A stretch of DNA of 64,000 nt, from contig NZ_MQTZ01000050.1 in the NCBI RefSeq assembly GCF_001939115.1, positions 1-64,000 of the forward strand. Direction: 5' to 3'. Under the pieces are notes generated by a model that saw only the letters and a program-made list of their open reading frames with translations, was not told where the DNA came from and did no database searches. The stretch comes from Leptolyngbya sp. 'hensonii'. Its GTDB lineage: Bacteria; Cyanobacteriota; Cyanobacteriia; GCF-001939115. A program made the translations under genes and the position numbers. Numbering within the stretch: the first letter of the stretch is position 1; each line of letters starts with the position of its first letter. Positions 34,866-42,902 of the stretch are shown in pieces.

Positions 34866-35663
34866 CTATTGCACAGGCTGACTGGGATCTTGAAGCCACA
34901 CGACAATGATGCTTCCGGTCAGATCTTTGGTGGGGATTAGATTAAAGTACCAGGTTGCATGATCCTGTTTCACCTCGTAGACCGTTCCACCTCCGTAAGT
35001 CCCCTTCTCTGCTACCTGAAACTGGCTCTGTTGCCCCTGGGTAACCAGAATGTCTACATAAACCTGCATGGGAGTCTTGGCCTCAATCCAGGTTGTTCTG
35101 AGAATTGTGGGTTGGAGCTTGGGTTGCTGGCCTGCTTGCAAGCTATCGGGTGCAAAGAAGAGGGTTGGATTTGCAAATAGGTCAGGAGAGGCTGATATTT
35201 CATCAGGCGGCTCACTTGAAGTTGCCAACTGGCTGAACAATTTTTCCACACCATTGCCGGACAAGGGTTCAGGAGTTGCAACTGGGGTAAGGGCAGGAGA
35301 GGGGACCCAAGCAGGCGTTGGGCTAGTCGCAGTTGGACTGGTTACAACTGGGGGGTGCTGTGCTACTTGCTGTGTTGCAAAAATAGGTGGGGGATTGAGC
35401 GTTGGGGAGGCGACAGGTAGAGATTGCGCGATCGGAGTTGTAGGACGTATGCCAGTCTGGGAAAGACCTTGCTTCTTAGGCGTAACCAGAGCAACCAATT
35501 TCACCTGGTGAAGTTTCCGGGAATTGGAGAATTGGGGCGATTGGGGCTTTGGGTTGAGATCCTGAGAAATTGGGATGAGCAAAACCAGCAGATGTGCTCC
35601 TAGAGAGCAACATAGAATCGGTCGGAGGAAAAATTTTAACCTAATGAATAAGCTTCTCTTCAT
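34866..35663 (-). CDS. Membrane-anchored proline-rich protein of unknown function
   Basis: 265 residues. One hydrophobic segment near residues 12-33 with positive charges before it suggests a single-pass inner-membrane protein facing the periplasm. Residues ~60-140 are rich in Pro, Ser, Thr and Gln, as in periplasm-spanning linkers. The C-terminal ~100 residues (TWIEAKTPMQVYVDILV to IIVVWLQDP) look folded and beta-rich. The layout recalls TonB, but no TonB C-terminal motif is present. It converges on the RHH-Mop gene (13 bases apart) and its upstream region has facing TTGGTAT motifs, so it may belong to the same regulon. No function is assigned. Confidence 0.65.
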   Translation of the reverse strand: MKRSLFIRLKFFLRPILCCSLGAHLLVLLIPISQDLNPKPQSPQFSNSRKLHQVKLVALVTPKKQGLSQTGIRPTTPIAQSLPVASPTLNPPPIFATQQVAQHPPVVTSPTATSPTPAWVPSPALTPVATPEPLSGNGVEKLFSQLATSSEPPDEISASPDLFANPTLFFAPDSLQAGQQPKLQPTILRTTWIEAKTPMQVYVDILVTQGQQSQFQVAEKGTYGGGTVYEVKQDHATWYFNLIPTKDLTGSIIVVWLQDPSQPVQ

Positions 35664-35690
35664 TATGGCTGGAGATTACCATACCAACTA

Positions 35691-35720
35691 AGTTAGCATC
35701 TCCTCCTCCTGGGTTGGTAT
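35691..35720. promoter_or_regulatory. Facing TTGGTAT motifs upstream of the proline-rich protein gene
   Basis: ATACCAAC at 35691-35698 and GTTGGTAT at 35713-35720 form a perfect 8-bp inverted repeat around 14 bases, starting 28 bases before the gene on the minus strand. It is the same core as before modA and the RHH-Mop gene. Confidence 0.5.
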
Positions 35721-36021
35721 TGAATGCAACTGTAATTCTAATTGGCTTTGTGTTATAGTCAGCGGTCGCCTCTTGAAACAGGTAGAGGATTGAGCGATAG
35801 ACTACTCCTTTATCCACCCTAGTGGTCAGTCAATCAATGATTGACGGGCAGCCACAATCCAGGTTGTTGATTGGGGTTAAATTTTGCGGGTCTTCGACCT
35901 GTCAAAATTTTCTTGACGGAACACTAGTCTCCTGAGGGAAGGGATGGGAGAGGATAGAAGGGGCAGTCCAAATGTTTGACTGTTTTGCTCATCACGAAAG
36001 GTTGCAATTTAGGAGAAAATC
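35721..36021. other. Intergenic region before mop with two palindromes
   Basis: No gene seen. Holds GTCAATCA-A-TGATTGAC (35829-35845), a 17-bp perfect palindrome that could bind a dimeric regulator. It also holds a long hairpin at 35879-35910: AAATTTTG and CAAAATTT outside, GGTC and GACC inside, TTC loop. The hairpin could be a terminator of an unannotated small RNA or part of the mop leader. Confidence 0.45.
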
Positions 36022-36231
36022 ATGAAAGTTAGTGCACGTAACGCCCTGAAGGGAACTGTGAAGTCTGTGGTGACAGGGGTTGTCAATGACGAGGTGACCG
36101 TGGAAATTGCTCCCGGTGTGGAAGTTGTGGCTATGATCACCAAGACTTCGGCTGAGAACTTAAGTCTGGCAGTTGGCAAGGAAGTGTACACGGTCATCAA
36201 AGCCTCAGATGTAATGATTGCTATCGATTAA
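36022..36231 (+). CDS. mop: Molbindin-like single Mop-domain protein
   Basis: 69 residues, the normal size of molbindins such as Mop of Clostridium and MopII. The sequence MKVSARNALKGTVKSVVTG opens the TOBE/Mop barrel, NDEVTVEI forms the second strand, and MITKTSAENLSLAVGKEVYTVIKASDV contains the conserved Ser and Lys region that contacts the oxyanion between subunits. Proteins of this type assemble as hexamers and bind molybdate or tungstate in the cytoplasm as a buffer. AGGAG lies eight bases before the ATG. It is about two-thirds identical by eye to the C-terminal half of the RHH-Mop protein 1.2 kb upstream. A terminator follows, so it is probably monocistronic. Confidence 0.9.
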   Translation: MKVSARNALKGTVKSVVTGVVNDEVTVEIAPGVEVVAMITKTSAENLSLAVGKEVYTVIKASDVMIAID

Positions 36232-36261
36232 ATTCTTCGATCGCTATAATTGCCCCCAATA

Positions 36262-36304
36262 CCCCCAATCAGAATGTACGTCACCTGACTGGGGGTTAGT
36301 TTTG
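36262..36304 (+). terminator. Intrinsic terminator after mop
   Basis: CCCCCAATCAG (36262-36272) pairs with CTGACTGGGGG (36285-36295) with one mismatch across a 12-base loop; TTAGTTTT follows. Confidence 0.8.
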
Positions 36305-36545
36305 ACCAGCAATATCTTTATATGCTTGATCAGTCCGGTTGGTAACAAAACTAGCAGATTTATTGGCTAACTTTTTGCATCCTAAATTGTAGGAGATAGT
36401 AGCAGTTCTGTTTCAGTTGTGAGAGACCAGAGGAGCTTGAGCCTATGGGTTTGTGTCAAGCCTCTCTCACAAATAGTTCAGAACTGCGATCTTGATCTGC
36501 CTATGCTATCCCAATCTGCCAAACTCAAGTCTTGGAGCAATAACC
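36305..36545. other. Short intergenic region with one TTGGTAAC motif
   Basis: GGTTGGTAAC occurs at 36338-36347, about 200 bases before the first cupin gene. No other structure was recognised. Confidence 0.35.
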
Positions 36546-37196
36546 ATGAACTCCTCCAATTTGCCTGCAGATGATCAAGCACCGCCCCCTTCCCCAGCCG
36601 ATCGATTGCTACAGTTGGAGTTACAAGAAGGGATCGGAAAGCTGTTTTATGCATCCTGCGACCCAACCACCCATGATCTGCTGTCAAAGTGTCAGTGGGG
36701 CTTCAGGGCTTCCAATACAGGGCTAACGTTAGAAATCTGCTGTTCTGATGCTGGAATCTATCAGACTATTCACCAAATGAAAACGCAGATGATCCAGGTT
36801 CTGAAAGCGTTGTTCATTGAGGATCCCCAAATCCATATTGATCTCCCAGCGCAACCAGCAGCACCCATAGCACCAACTCCTGCCTTTTTTCAAGCTACAA
36901 TTTCCTGTTCCTTAGCGGAGCAAATTACCTATCGGGATCAGGATATTCATCAAGTTCCGCTGGCCAAAGATCAGCGAGGACAATTCTCGTTAATTTGCAT
37001 TTCCGCTGGGGACGATATTCCCACCCATTCGACCACACAAGGGACTGCGATTTACGTTCTGGAAGGGCAGGGCAAGCTGGAGCAGGGGGGGCAGCCCATC
37101 TCGCTGCAACCTGGGAGCTTTGCCTATGTTCCCCCTAAAACAACCCATACCTTGAAGGCGATCGAAAACCTGGCTTTGCTGTGTGCCTGGATTTAG
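36546..37196 (+). CDS. Protein with C-terminal cupin domain (cupin 1 of the molybdate locus)
   Basis: 216 residues from the ATG at 36546; the frame is open 18 codons earlier without better support. Residues ~20-105 are an unrecognised domain (QEGIGKLFYASCDPTTHDLL, ICCSDAGIYQTI). Residues ~125-216 are a small cupin barrel with PTHSTTQGTAIYVLEGQG and PPKTTHTLKAIENLALLCAW; only one or two of the usual metal-binding histidines are present (His in PTH and TTH), so metal binding is uncertain. The cupin half is clearly related to the stand-alone cupin at 37517. The link to molybdate is position only. Confidence 0.7.
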   Translation: MNSSNLPADDQAPPPSPADRLLQLELQEGIGKLFYASCDPTTHDLLSKCQWGFRASNTGLTLEICCSDAGIYQTIHQMKTQMIQVLKALFIEDPQIHIDLPAQPAAPIAPTPAFFQATISCSLAEQITYRDQDIHQVPLAKDQRGQFSLICISAGDDIPTHSTTQGTAIYVLEGQGKLEQGGQPISLQPGSFAYVPPKTTHTLKAIENLALLCAWI

Positions 37197-37516
37197 GCGA
37201 TTGCGGGTGCAAGAACCAAAGGTCAGACTGCTCACAGCACCATCCACAGGATTTAGACATGCTGGCTTGAAAATATTCGTACCCTGACCCAAATAAATTT
37301 TGAGAGGCCGACTGTAAGCAGACCCCAGTTTGCGAGTACATGCTTAATGTTCAGGACTCACTGAAAATCCTGATGTGGTATCAATGAGCTGTTAGTCGGA
37401 AAAGTCTGACTGAATGGGCATTTACGCCTTCTAAAATTCATCTCTCGATCGCCCCAGAACAGCGTGAATGACAGCAACAGTCAAGTCAATCTGAATTGTA
37501 TTGAGAGGTTGGTATC
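37197..37516. other. Intergenic region before the second cupin gene, with GGTTGGTATC at the start codon
   Basis: No gene seen. GTGGTATCAAT occurs near 37376 and GGTTGGTATC at 37507-37516, directly against the ATG of the second cupin gene and next to its GAGAGG ribosome site. Binding there would block initiation. Confidence 0.4.
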
Positions 37517-37891
37517 ATGGTTACGAGTCCGACAAAATTGAGTGGATTCACCACCCAGATTCATGATCACATTGCGTACATTGAAGCAGGGGTATACCGT
37601 AAAATTATTGCTAAGGATGGGCAACGTCAGGCTGTTTTGGTCTGTCTTAAAGCAGGCACTTATTTGAGCAAACATACCTCATCCCACGATGGGTTTATGA
37701 TTGTAATTGAAGGCCAGGGAACCTTCACCCTGGAGGGAGAAGAAACTACCCTGGAAGCAGGTGTGTTTATTTCCCTACCAGCCAACACAGCTCATGCTAT
37801 CCATGCGATCGCCAATTTGGCCTTTCTCAAAGTGGTGGATAGTCACAATGACTGTCAGGAGCATCCCCCATCTGCAGAGGGTAGCCCCTAA
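37517..37891 (+). CDS. Small cupin-domain protein (cupin 2 of the molybdate locus)
   Basis: 124 residues, a single cupin_2 barrel. Motif 1 reads SKHTSSHDGFMIVIEGQGTF with two histidines and motif 2 PANTAHAIHAIANLAFLKVV with two more, so a metal site is more complete than in the neighbouring cupin. The pattern EGQG...LEGEETTLEAG...LPANTAH shows common origin with the C-terminal half of 36546-37196. GAGAGG lies upstream of the ATG and overlaps a GGTTGGTATC motif. Function is unknown; cupins act as small-molecule binders, isomerases or dioxygenases. Confidence 0.75.
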   Translation: MVTSPTKLSGFTTQIHDHIAYIEAGVYRKIIAKDGQRQAVLVCLKAGTYLSKHTSSHDGFMIVIEGQGTFTLEGEETTLEAGVFISLPANTAHAIHAIANLAFLKVVDSHNDCQEHPPSAEGSP

Positions 37892-37931
37892 TTGAGTGAC
37901 CTTCATGCAGCCTCTTTTACGAGTTTACAGT

Positions 37932-37987
37932 CCTGCTCCCTCAGCGGAGTCGTTCACAAAGTGTCCCCCCAGGGGATAGGGAGCAGG
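37932..37987 (+). terminator. Long imperfect hairpin behind the second cupin gene
   Basis: CCTGCTCCCT (37932-37941) and AGGGAGCAGG (37978-37987) form a perfect 10-bp outer stem enclosing 36 bases with a possible inner CCCC/GGGG stem. No T run follows. It could be a processing or termination structure, or part of a small RNA in the 313-base gap 37892-38204, which holds no other recognisable feature. Confidence 0.4.
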
Positions 37988-38204
37988 AAGAGAGGGTAGG
38001 AATGCAAAATATTTTGGCTGCAACCACATTAGGATTCAGACCTCTGACTGCTCGAAGAAGTCAGTGATCTGTGTTAAAGACGTTATGTCCACTTTGCTCT
38101 GGGAATAAGGAAGATCGCCCTGTCCCCCGGAGTACGCACTCGTACTGATTACAGGTAGGCATTGCTGCGCGACAATAGAGAAGTATCGAGTCGTAACACT
38201 CACT

Positions 38205-38450
38205 ATGTCTCTACCCAACACATCAGGCTGTGCCGCTGCCCTCACGCAGCAACAGCAAACCCTTTACCATCACCTGGATGCCGATGTGGATTTTGATGGG
38301 GTTGATAGTGATGTCGAAGATCCTCAAGACTCAGAGTCTGAGGTGGGCGTCCCAGCTCAACCTGCTAAATCTAAAAATTGTACCGTCGTGGAAAACGGTC
38401 GGGTTGTGGTCAAGCCCCTCTGCCATGGGACAACGGATACCGATCGTTAG
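38205..38450 (+). CDS. Possible small acidic protein
   Basis: 81 residues. The middle is strongly acidic (LDADVDFDGVDSDVEDPQD), and the end has NCTVVENGRVVVKPLCHG, faintly like the C...NGR...LC spacing of the secreted proteins near 4 and 8 kb. Codon third positions look like those of the neighbours, which supports coding. There is no clear ribosome site and no signal peptide, and an overlapping frame exists, so reality is uncertain. It converges on the channel gene. Confidence 0.4.
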   Translation: MSLPNTSGCAAALTQQQQTLYHHLDADVDFDGVDSDVEDPQDSESEVGVPAQPAKSKNCTVVENGRVVVKPLCHGTTDTDR

Positions 38451-38468
38451 GCTGAAAGCGACCCGTAG

Positions 38469-39389
38469 CTATTCCAGAGGCAGCGCATCGTGGAAATGCG
38501 TGTAATCCAGATAGGTTTGCCCGTCAGGGGTAATGTGAAAGATATCGACAAAGCGGTTATTCCATAAAATGTCCTGAGCAGCATAAGTGTGGCGGGCATG
38601 AATCACCTGCATCACCGTTTCATCAATACCGCTCAAAGAGGCCACGATCGCAGCCCTTATCCGCACCAGATCTGTACTGTCAATCCCATAAAGCGGGCTC
38701 TCTGGATCGATGGGATGCATGGCAGTCCAACTGAGGGTAAAGCTGGGGGTGCGGTTTCGGAGCAGTTTCAGCTCATAGAAGCGCCGCATGGCATGCCCTT
38801 CGTCACTCATTTCATCCCGCATCAGATAAACCTGGAGTTGGGCCTCCAAAATCTGATTGCGTCGCTGGTTCCCAGCCCGGAACATCAGAGTTGGGACATT
38901 GTTGTAGGGGGTGATCACTGCAACTTGGCTGAATATCACTCGCGCCGTAGGCCGGGAAAACCGGGCAAAGGCCAGTCCTGTCAAAACAGCGATGCCAACC
39001 AGGGCCACGATCGCTTCGATCGTGACCAGGCTGTGGGCATAAATTGTTTTGGGATACATTGCGCCATACCCAATGGAGGCCAGGGTCTGAACACTGAAAA
39101 AAAACTGATCCAGAAATGATCCTGGCTGGGCATTCGCAATACAATCTCCTCCCAGCATGTAGGCCAGGGCAAACAGGGCGTTAATGGCAATGTAGACCCC
39201 CACCACGATCGCCAGAAAACCACTCCAGGGGATGGTCAGCATCAGGTGGTAGGGATCCCGCCAGTAGGAATGCCAGACCCCTAAACCCATAATTTGGAAC
39301 CGCCCATCCTGCATCCGGATATGAATTCGGGAAGAACGCTTTTGCCGCTGACGCTGGTAATGAATGAATAAAGACTGGAGCCGTTTCAT
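38469..39389 (-). CDS. KirBac-type inward-rectifier potassium channel
   Basis: 306 residues from the ATG at 39389; a GTG three codons upstream lacks a ribosome site. The membrane part has an amphipathic slide helix, two spans and a pore loop with filter TLASIGYGAMYP (Gly107-Tyr108-Gly109). The C-terminal ~170 residues form the immunoglobulin-like cytoplasmic domain of Kir channels (VPTLMFRAGNQRRNQILEAQLQVYL, SWTAMHPIDPESPLYG). Family members conduct K+ passively and are gated by ligands or lipids. No regulator is adjacent; the other channel-like gene of the area is at 40743-42902. Confidence 0.9.
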   Translation of the reverse strand: MKRLQSLFIHYQRQRQKRSSRIHIRMQDGRFQIMGLGVWHSYWRDPYHLMLTIPWSGFLAIVVGVYIAINALFALAYMLGGDCIANAQPGSFLDQFFFSVQTLASIGYGAMYPKTIYAHSLVTIEAIVALVGIAVLTGLAFARFSRPTARVIFSQVAVITPYNNVPTLMFRAGNQRRNQILEAQLQVYLMRDEMSDEGHAMRRFYELKLLRNRTPSFTLSWTAMHPIDPESPLYGIDSTDLVRIRAAIVASLSGIDETVMQVIHARHTYAAQDILWNNRFVDIFHITPDGQTYLDYTHFHDALPLE

Positions 39390-39521
39390 GCCCTGCACTG
39401 AGAGGAAGGAATTTGGACCAACCAGAGGGGGATCCCTCTCATCGCCAGGAACCGTCAGGCCCCTGGTTTGATGTCTCTATCATAGGGTGCGATCGCAAAG
39501 GGAGGGCAAGCCTTGCCCTGA

Positions 39522-40577
39522 TCATGGGGTTGCTTTGGGCTGGAAAGGTGTAAACTTACCCCCCAGACCTTCCACGATCGTCTGGGTATTGGCAATCATC
39601 ATCGTGACATAGGTACTGGCTCCAGACTCTGGTTCCCCCAGGCTATCGGAGAAAAGGGCACGATCGGAGACTTTGACCCCAGCCTCCCTGGCGACAGCCT
39701 CAATCAGCTTAGGATTGACTACAATCTCGACAAAAATTGTCGGCACCTGGCTGGCTTTCACGTTCTCTACCAGTTCCCTGATCCGACCTGCCGATGGTTT
39801 TTCCTCAGTGCTGATCCCCTGCAATGCCCCCTTGACAGGAATGTTGTAGGCGGTAGCATAATACTCCATCGCATCATGGGTGGTCACCAGTTTCCGGGCA
39901 GAGGGTGGAATCGTGGCAATTTGCGCCTTAATCCAGCGATGAATTTGGGTCAACTCGGCCTCCAAAGTTTGAGCATTCTGGCTATACAGATTGGCCTGTT
40001 CCGGCACCAGTTGAGACAACTCTGTTTGAATCACCCGCACCATCTGTGCGCCGTTTTCTGCATTCTGCCAGACATGGGGGTCCGGAACTTTGGCTGCCAC
40101 CTCGTCCTTTTCTCCAGGCTCAGCTTCCTCATGCCCATGCCCGTGATCCTGCGCTTCACCCAGAAGGGGTTTTGGGATCGCTTTTTCTGCCACAGCCACC
40201 TTGACCGCTGGATTAGAGGTGGCCTTGATCAGTTTGATCAGGCTGGGTTCAAAGTCATACCCGGAGTAGAGAATGAGTTGGGCATCTTCGATCGCCTTCC
40301 GATCTGCAGGGGTGGCCCCATAGACGTGTCCATCCAAGCCCGGTTTGAGCAGACAGGTCAGGTCAATTGTACTGGCTGCAATGCGTCGGGTCAGGTCACA
40401 GAGAATTGTGGTGGTCACCACAACCCTCAACCCCTGAGGAGAGCTGGCCACGGAGGAAAGAGGCGTTGAGGCCGGACGGTTCTGGTTGTCAGGGGATGGG
40501 ACCGTACAATTGGTCAATCCGCCCAAGATAACAGCCAGAGCCATAGGCCCCCAGAGCCTACAGGATCGAGTACCCAT
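39522..40577 (-). CDS. znuA: Zinc ABC transporter substrate-binding protein (ZnuA-like)
   Basis: 351 residues from the ATG at 40577, with AGGAAGG upstream; a TTG six codons earlier overlaps that site. The N-terminus is lipoprotein-like (LGGLTNC). It is a cluster A-I metal-binding protein: LKPGLDGHVYGATPADRK gives the first histidine, PDPHVWQNAENG the second, IFVEIVVNPK and SDSLGE the remaining ligands. A short His-rich loop DHGHGHEE precedes the second ligand, typical of ZnuA. A Zur-type box 26 bases upstream supports zinc over manganese. Permease and ATPase genes are not in the window, so it depends on genes elsewhere. Confidence 0.8.
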   Translation of the reverse strand: MGTRSCRLWGPMALAVILGGLTNCTVPSPDNQNRPASTPLSSVASSPQGLRVVVTTTILCDLTRRIAASTIDLTCLLKPGLDGHVYGATPADRKAIEDAQLILYSGYDFEPSLIKLIKATSNPAVKVAVAEKAIPKPLLGEAQDHGHGHEEAEPGEKDEVAAKVPDPHVWQNAENGAQMVRVIQTELSQLVPEQANLYSQNAQTLEAELTQIHRWIKAQIATIPPSARKLVTTHDAMEYYATAYNIPVKGALQGISTEEKPSAGRIRELVENVKASQVPTIFVEIVVNPKLIEAVAREAGVKVSDRALFSDSLGEPESGASTYVTMMIANTQTIVEGLGGKFTPFQPKATP

Positions 40578-40602
40578 CACTTTTACCTTCCTCAAGCAAG
40601 AT

Positions 40603-40617
40603 TGATAACGATTCTCA
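40603..40617 (-). promoter_or_regulatory. Zur-type operator upstream of znuA
   Basis: TGATAACGATTCTCA fits TGATAANNATTNTCA, the cyanobacterial Zur box as I recall it; the plus-strand sequence is shown. It lies 26 bases before the start codon, where a bound repressor would block transcription. Fur-family boxes are similar, so Fur control is the alternative. Confidence 0.65.
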
Positions 40618-40742
40618 TTTTCAGAATCATATTAAGGGGACGTAAATCCCCTGTCAACGACCTCGGAGAACAGAAGGCCGCTGGCAAATCCCGACGCAGC
40701 GTTCTAGCCCAAGTTCTGTACCTGCTGGACTGGATGTTGTCT

Positions 40743-42902
40743 CTAAATGCGCTCCAATCTGATTGGCAGCAGCCTGCCTAACTTTTCCTCTAGGCGGTAG
40801 GCCTGATATTCATAGAGGGAAAGCTGGATATTGCCAGGTAAGTTGTCCATGAATTGTCGCGCCTCGATCAGGTTACAACCTGTAATGTTGGACAAGACAT
40901 TACCCGCATCAAACAGGGACGCTGAATTGAGGGGTTTTTCAGCATAGATCAGCCAGTTGGGAGGAGGGGTGGTGTCCCCGCGCTCGATCCGCTGCAAACT
41001 ACGCAGGGATGAAAGCACTACCAGGGTATCTCCGACTTTGAGCCGAATATCATCGGGTGGAAAGGTCATTCTTAAGGTTTCGCCTGACTCTACAGTACTG
41101 TGCTTCCGGTAATAAACAGGCACTACCCCATACCCATAGGCAACCTGGGCCAGCAATTTACCCTCTAAAGTATCCCCTTCCGTAATCTGATATTCTGTCA
41201 CCAGCACGGTTTGATTTTGACTGCGAAACAACCCCAGGATATTTTCTCCAAAAGCGGCAGCCGCAAAAACTTCCCCGGCCAGCGCATCAGCACATAAAAC
41301 CCTGGCATCGGGGAGTAACTCAGAGACGTTTTCGTTAAATCGCTGGTTATACGTACGAATAACCAGGCCAATGGTTCGCTTCATAGCGAGATCCTTCTGG
41401 GAATTGCCCTGGGATGCCACTTCCCTGGCCATGAGCGCAATCTCCAGATTTAGCATCTGGTCATCTGTGGTGACCACAATACTTTTGGCTGTTGACAGAT
41501 TGACGTGTTCCAGTTCCTGGATAATATTGCCAAAAAATACAGGGGAACCCACCAGGAGATCAGGGTCTTCAGGCTGATTCGTAATTCCCACAATCTCCTG
41601 CTGAAAATCCTGCAGGATCGCAGCGACACGTCGCCCGACTCGCCCCAAACCCACCAGGATAATGTGGTTTTGGAGGGGGATCCGAGGTCGTTGAGAGAGG
41701 AAGGACAAGCGAGAACTCAGCAGATTATCAGCAATCAACCCCAACACACCCAGGACAAACAGCAAGCTAACGATCGTGATCATCAAGCAAATAATCTGCA
41801 CCCCAAAAGGCACCGTACTGGGTTCCAATCCCCCAAAGATGTCGCCATAGCCACCCAGCAGCAGGATAATCCCAACTATCCACGATCGTTGCCAGGTGAT
41901 ACCTGGCACATTGAATTTGAGTAAGACCGCCCCAAGAATCCAGAGTAGCAGGGCTGTCACCAATCCTATCCCAATGATGAATCGGGTTCTTTGAGCCTGT
42001 AGCCATGGCCAGAACTTTGATACCTTCGTTCTCCAGTCTTCCTGGAGCAACGCTTGCAGCCATTGCCAAACTCGCCTGACCCGATCTCGATGGGTCGGTT
42101 GAGCGGCATGGGACGTGAGAGAAGGCTCCTCCAGTTCGGCATAGATCACGGTATCGCCAGCCTTAATCTGCGTCGTTGCCTGCCACTGGTAGAACAAGGC
42201 AGATTCGGATGCTCCGGGTTCAGACGAATTCTGCTCGGAATTTAAAAGACTGACCAATCGATATTTCTTCCGATGCAATCTGGCAGCGATCGCATTTTCG
42301 AACCGTTGATCACCAGGCTGGATCGATTGGCTGAGAACTCGAAACTTCAGATCTTCAATTCTGAACAGCCCTAAGGTTCCCTGACCCAACCCTTCCAGTG
42401 CAAAGGTGGTAGCAGGCAATTCAGTGGGCTCAAACGCCTCAAAGTCCCCCAGATGATGTTTCAGCAATTGGTTCAGGTTTTGCCGGGACGATCGAACCAC
42501 AATTCTCACCTGGGAATTCAATTTCCGGGCCAGAATGGCTGTTTCCACGTTCGTACTTTCATGGTCTGTCACAATCAAAATAGCCCGACAGTTCTTAATG
42601 TCTGCCTGAAGCAAAACCTCCTCATCCAGACAATCTCCCAGGATTAATGCTTCCAACATTTCTGGCAGATGATGAACTTCCCAAGCATTTGGTTTTTGCC
42701 GGTCAATTCCTTTCACCTTAATCTGGTAATCTCTGGTGTTTCCCTGGATTTTTTCCTGAAAGGCAAACGTCTTAATATTGGCAACGGTGTATTGTCCCAG
42801 GCTCCCCAAACCACAAACGATAAATAGATCGGCTGCAGTCTTAGAAGGGGATGGGGGTTCCAGAGGCAACATAGGCAGTATGAGCCTGTTGGCACTTGTC
42901 AT
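40743..42902 (-). CDS. Two-RCK ion channel-like protein with the pore between the RCK domains
   Basis: 719 residues from the ATG at 42902 (a TTG 14 codons upstream is less likely). Residues ~20-130 are a TrkA-N/RCK Rossmann domain (LFIVCGLGSLGQYTVANI), followed by a TrkA-C-like part to ~265. Two or three membrane spans at ~305-400 surround a pore loop LLLGGYGDIFGG (filter-like GGYGD at 350-354, without the usual TVGYGD threonine). A second RCK pair follows (HIILVGLGRVGRRVAAIL, TKSIVVTTDDQ-like region, and two C-terminal TrkA-C segments). The order RCK-pore-RCK differs from ordinary K+ channels and recalls CASTOR/POLLUX-like proteins. Transported ion is uncertain. Confidence 0.8.
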   Translation of the reverse strand: MTSANRLILPMLPLEPPSPSKTAADLFIVCGLGSLGQYTVANIKTFAFQEKIQGNTRDYQIKVKGIDRQKPNAWEVHHLPEMLEALILGDCLDEEVLLQADIKNCRAILIVTDHESTNVETAILARKLNSQVRIVVRSSRQNLNQLLKHHLGDFEAFEPTELPATTFALEGLGQGTLGLFRIEDLKFRVLSQSIQPGDQRFENAIAARLHRKKYRLVSLLNSEQNSSEPGASESALFYQWQATTQIKAGDTVIYAELEEPSLTSHAAQPTHRDRVRRVWQWLQALLQEDWRTKVSKFWPWLQAQRTRFIIGIGLVTALLLWILGAVLLKFNVPGITWQRSWIVGIILLLGGYGDIFGGLEPSTVPFGVQIICLMITIVSLLFVLGVLGLIADNLLSSRLSFLSQRPRIPLQNHIILVGLGRVGRRVAAILQDFQQEIVGITNQPEDPDLLVGSPVFFGNIIQELEHVNLSTAKSIVVTTDDQMLNLEIALMAREVASQGNSQKDLAMKRTIGLVIRTYNQRFNENVSELLPDARVLCADALAGEVFAAAAFGENILGLFRSQNQTVLVTEYQITEGDTLEGKLLAQVAYGYGVVPVYYRKHSTVESGETLRMTFPPDDIRLKVGDTLVVLSSLRSLQRIERGDTTPPPNWLIYAEKPLNSASLFDAGNVLSNITGCNLIEARQFMDNLPGNIQLSLYEYQAYRLEEKLGRLLPIRLERI

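Noticed and set aside
34866-35663. TonB as the identity of the proline-rich protein
   Set aside because: Only the anchor-plus-proline layout fits; the TonB C-terminal domain motif is missing and no ExbB/ExbD or receptor gene is adjacent.
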